A DNA stretch of 64,000 bases from assembly GCF_015594725.1 (NCBI RefSeq), contig NZ_JADNRC010000001.1, positions 372,001-436,000 of the forward strand. The letters are read 5' to 3'. Under the pieces are notes generated by a model. That model had not been told where the DNA came from. It worked only from the letters and a program-made list of their open reading frames with translations, and made no database searches. Of this stretch, positions 63,562-64,000 are shown piece after piece (position 1 is the stretch's first letter; the number at the start of each line of letters is the position of its first letter). A program made the position numbers and the translations under genes. This DNA is from Flavobacterium sp. ALJ2. Its GTDB lineage: Bacteria; Bacteroidota; Bacteroidia; Flavobacteriales; Flavobacteriaceae.

Positions 63562-64000
63562 ATGGCTAATCTGCAAATTCCTGACGCTCTATTGGTGAAG
63601 AATTATGTTGAAGGGAACGAAAGTGCCTTGTCAACATTGATAAAAAGACATGAATCAAAGATTTATGGCTTTATATATTCAAAAACAGCAGACAAAGACA
63701 TATCAAATGATATTTTTCAGGATACATTTATAAAAGTAATCAAGACTTTAAAAAGCAACTCATATAATGAAGAAGGTAAGTTTTTGCCTTGGGTAATGCG
63801 TATATCTCACAATTTAATAGTAGATCATTATCGAAGAACAAAGAAAATGCCAATGTATAGAGAAACCGAAGAGTTTTCGATATTCTCTATTATGTCAGAT
63901 GATACACTAACAATTGAAAATAAAATGATTGTGGATCAAGTTGAGGTTGATTTAAAAAAGTTAATAGAAGAACTTCCAAATGATCAAAAAGAAGTACTGG
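63562..64000 (+). CDS. ECF RNA polymerase sigma factor, C-terminus cut by window edge
   Basis: The frame from ATG 63562 reads MANLQIPDALLVKNYVEGNE, then IYGFIYSKTADKDISNDIFQ and DTFIKVIKTLKSN, EEGKFLPWVMRISHNLIVDH, YRRTKKMP, and runs open to the window end, where region 4 begins (LIEELPNDQKEVL). It is an extracytoplasmic-function sigma-70 protein with intact region 2. Such factors with this N-terminus are common, often essential-looking housekeeping regulators in Flavobacteriia. The remaining C-terminal part and any anti-sigma gene lie outside the window. Confidence 0.92.
   Translation, partial: MANLQIPDALLVKNYVEGNESALSTLIKRHESKIYGFIYSKTADKDISNDIFQDTFIKVIKTLKSNSYNEEGKFLPWVMRISHNLIVDHYRRTKKMPMYRETEEFSIFSIMSDDTLTIENKMIVDQVEVDLKKLIEELPNDQKEVL

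Overview
The window looks like chromosome of a Flavobacterium-type Bacteroidota. The evidence is the very AT-rich sequence, a SusC/SusD pair, a secreted protease with a type IX secretion C-terminal domain, quinol-type NO reductase with Cu nitrite reductase, several Bacteroidota-restricted domains (DUF3810, DUF4834, NagB fused to a PIG-L domain), and repeated TAnnTTTG promoter elements a short distance upstream of genes. No rRNA, tRNA, CRISPR array, insertion sequence or prophage was seen.

Region 1 (1-15.4 kb) is a polysaccharide-utilisation-like locus in two divergent arms. The left arm (minus strand) reads SusC, SusD, an arylsulfotransferase-like lipoprotein, a dihaem TsdA-like cytochrome c lipoprotein and a glycoside-hydrolase-like protein cut by the window edge. 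The right arm (plus strand) reads a GHMP sugar kinase, a sugar nucleotidyltransferase, a FucP/NagP-type MFS permease and a NagB glucosamine-6-phosphate deaminase fused to a PIG-L deacetylase-like domain. The 1.4 kb between the arms carries three copies of a TGTG...CACA palindrome. They lie at nearly the same distance upstream of two matching promoter-like elements, so one regulator may control both arms. The inferred job is uptake and breakdown of an amino-sugar-containing, perhaps sulfated, glycan.

Region 2 (15.4-39.8 kb) is mostly housekeeping: small membrane proteins, pyrG, yidC, a MORN-like repeat protein, mnmA, a T9SS-exported subtilisin, a nitronate-monooxygenase/FabK-like enzyme, a NUDIX hydrolase, an acyltransferase with unusual motifs, an ECF sigma factor with a membrane partner, a DUF3810 metallopeptidase-like protein, pepD, a DEAD-box helicase with repeated tail, rdgB, a glutamate-synthase-like flavoprotein and a NYN-domain protein. 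A Lys-rich 36-aa gene and a decayed gene lie at 32.5-32.9 kb.

Region 3 (39.8-48.5 kb) is a nitrite/nitric-oxide module: an Rrf2 regulator with a putative Fe-S site, azurin, quinol NO reductase, the di-iron repair protein Ric, a haem-copper-oxidase-like membrane protein, and on the opposite strand nirK (fused to cytochrome c), nirV and sco. Nitrite is reduced to NO and then to N2O. The outward-facing nirK and rrf2 promoters each carry a dyad about 24 bp upstream of the TAnnTTTG element.

Region 4 (48.5-64 kb) holds a serine-palmitoyltransferase-family enzyme, lipoproteins, a GNAT-like protein, an outer-membrane protein with a Lys-rich tail, a YfhO-like membrane protein, a small two-gene pair (55-aa protein plus nucleotidyltransferase), a glycosyltransferase with a flippase, a decayed gene, uvrA and the start of an ECF sigma factor cut by the right edge. 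Ten hairpin terminators are annotated, several of them bidirectional.
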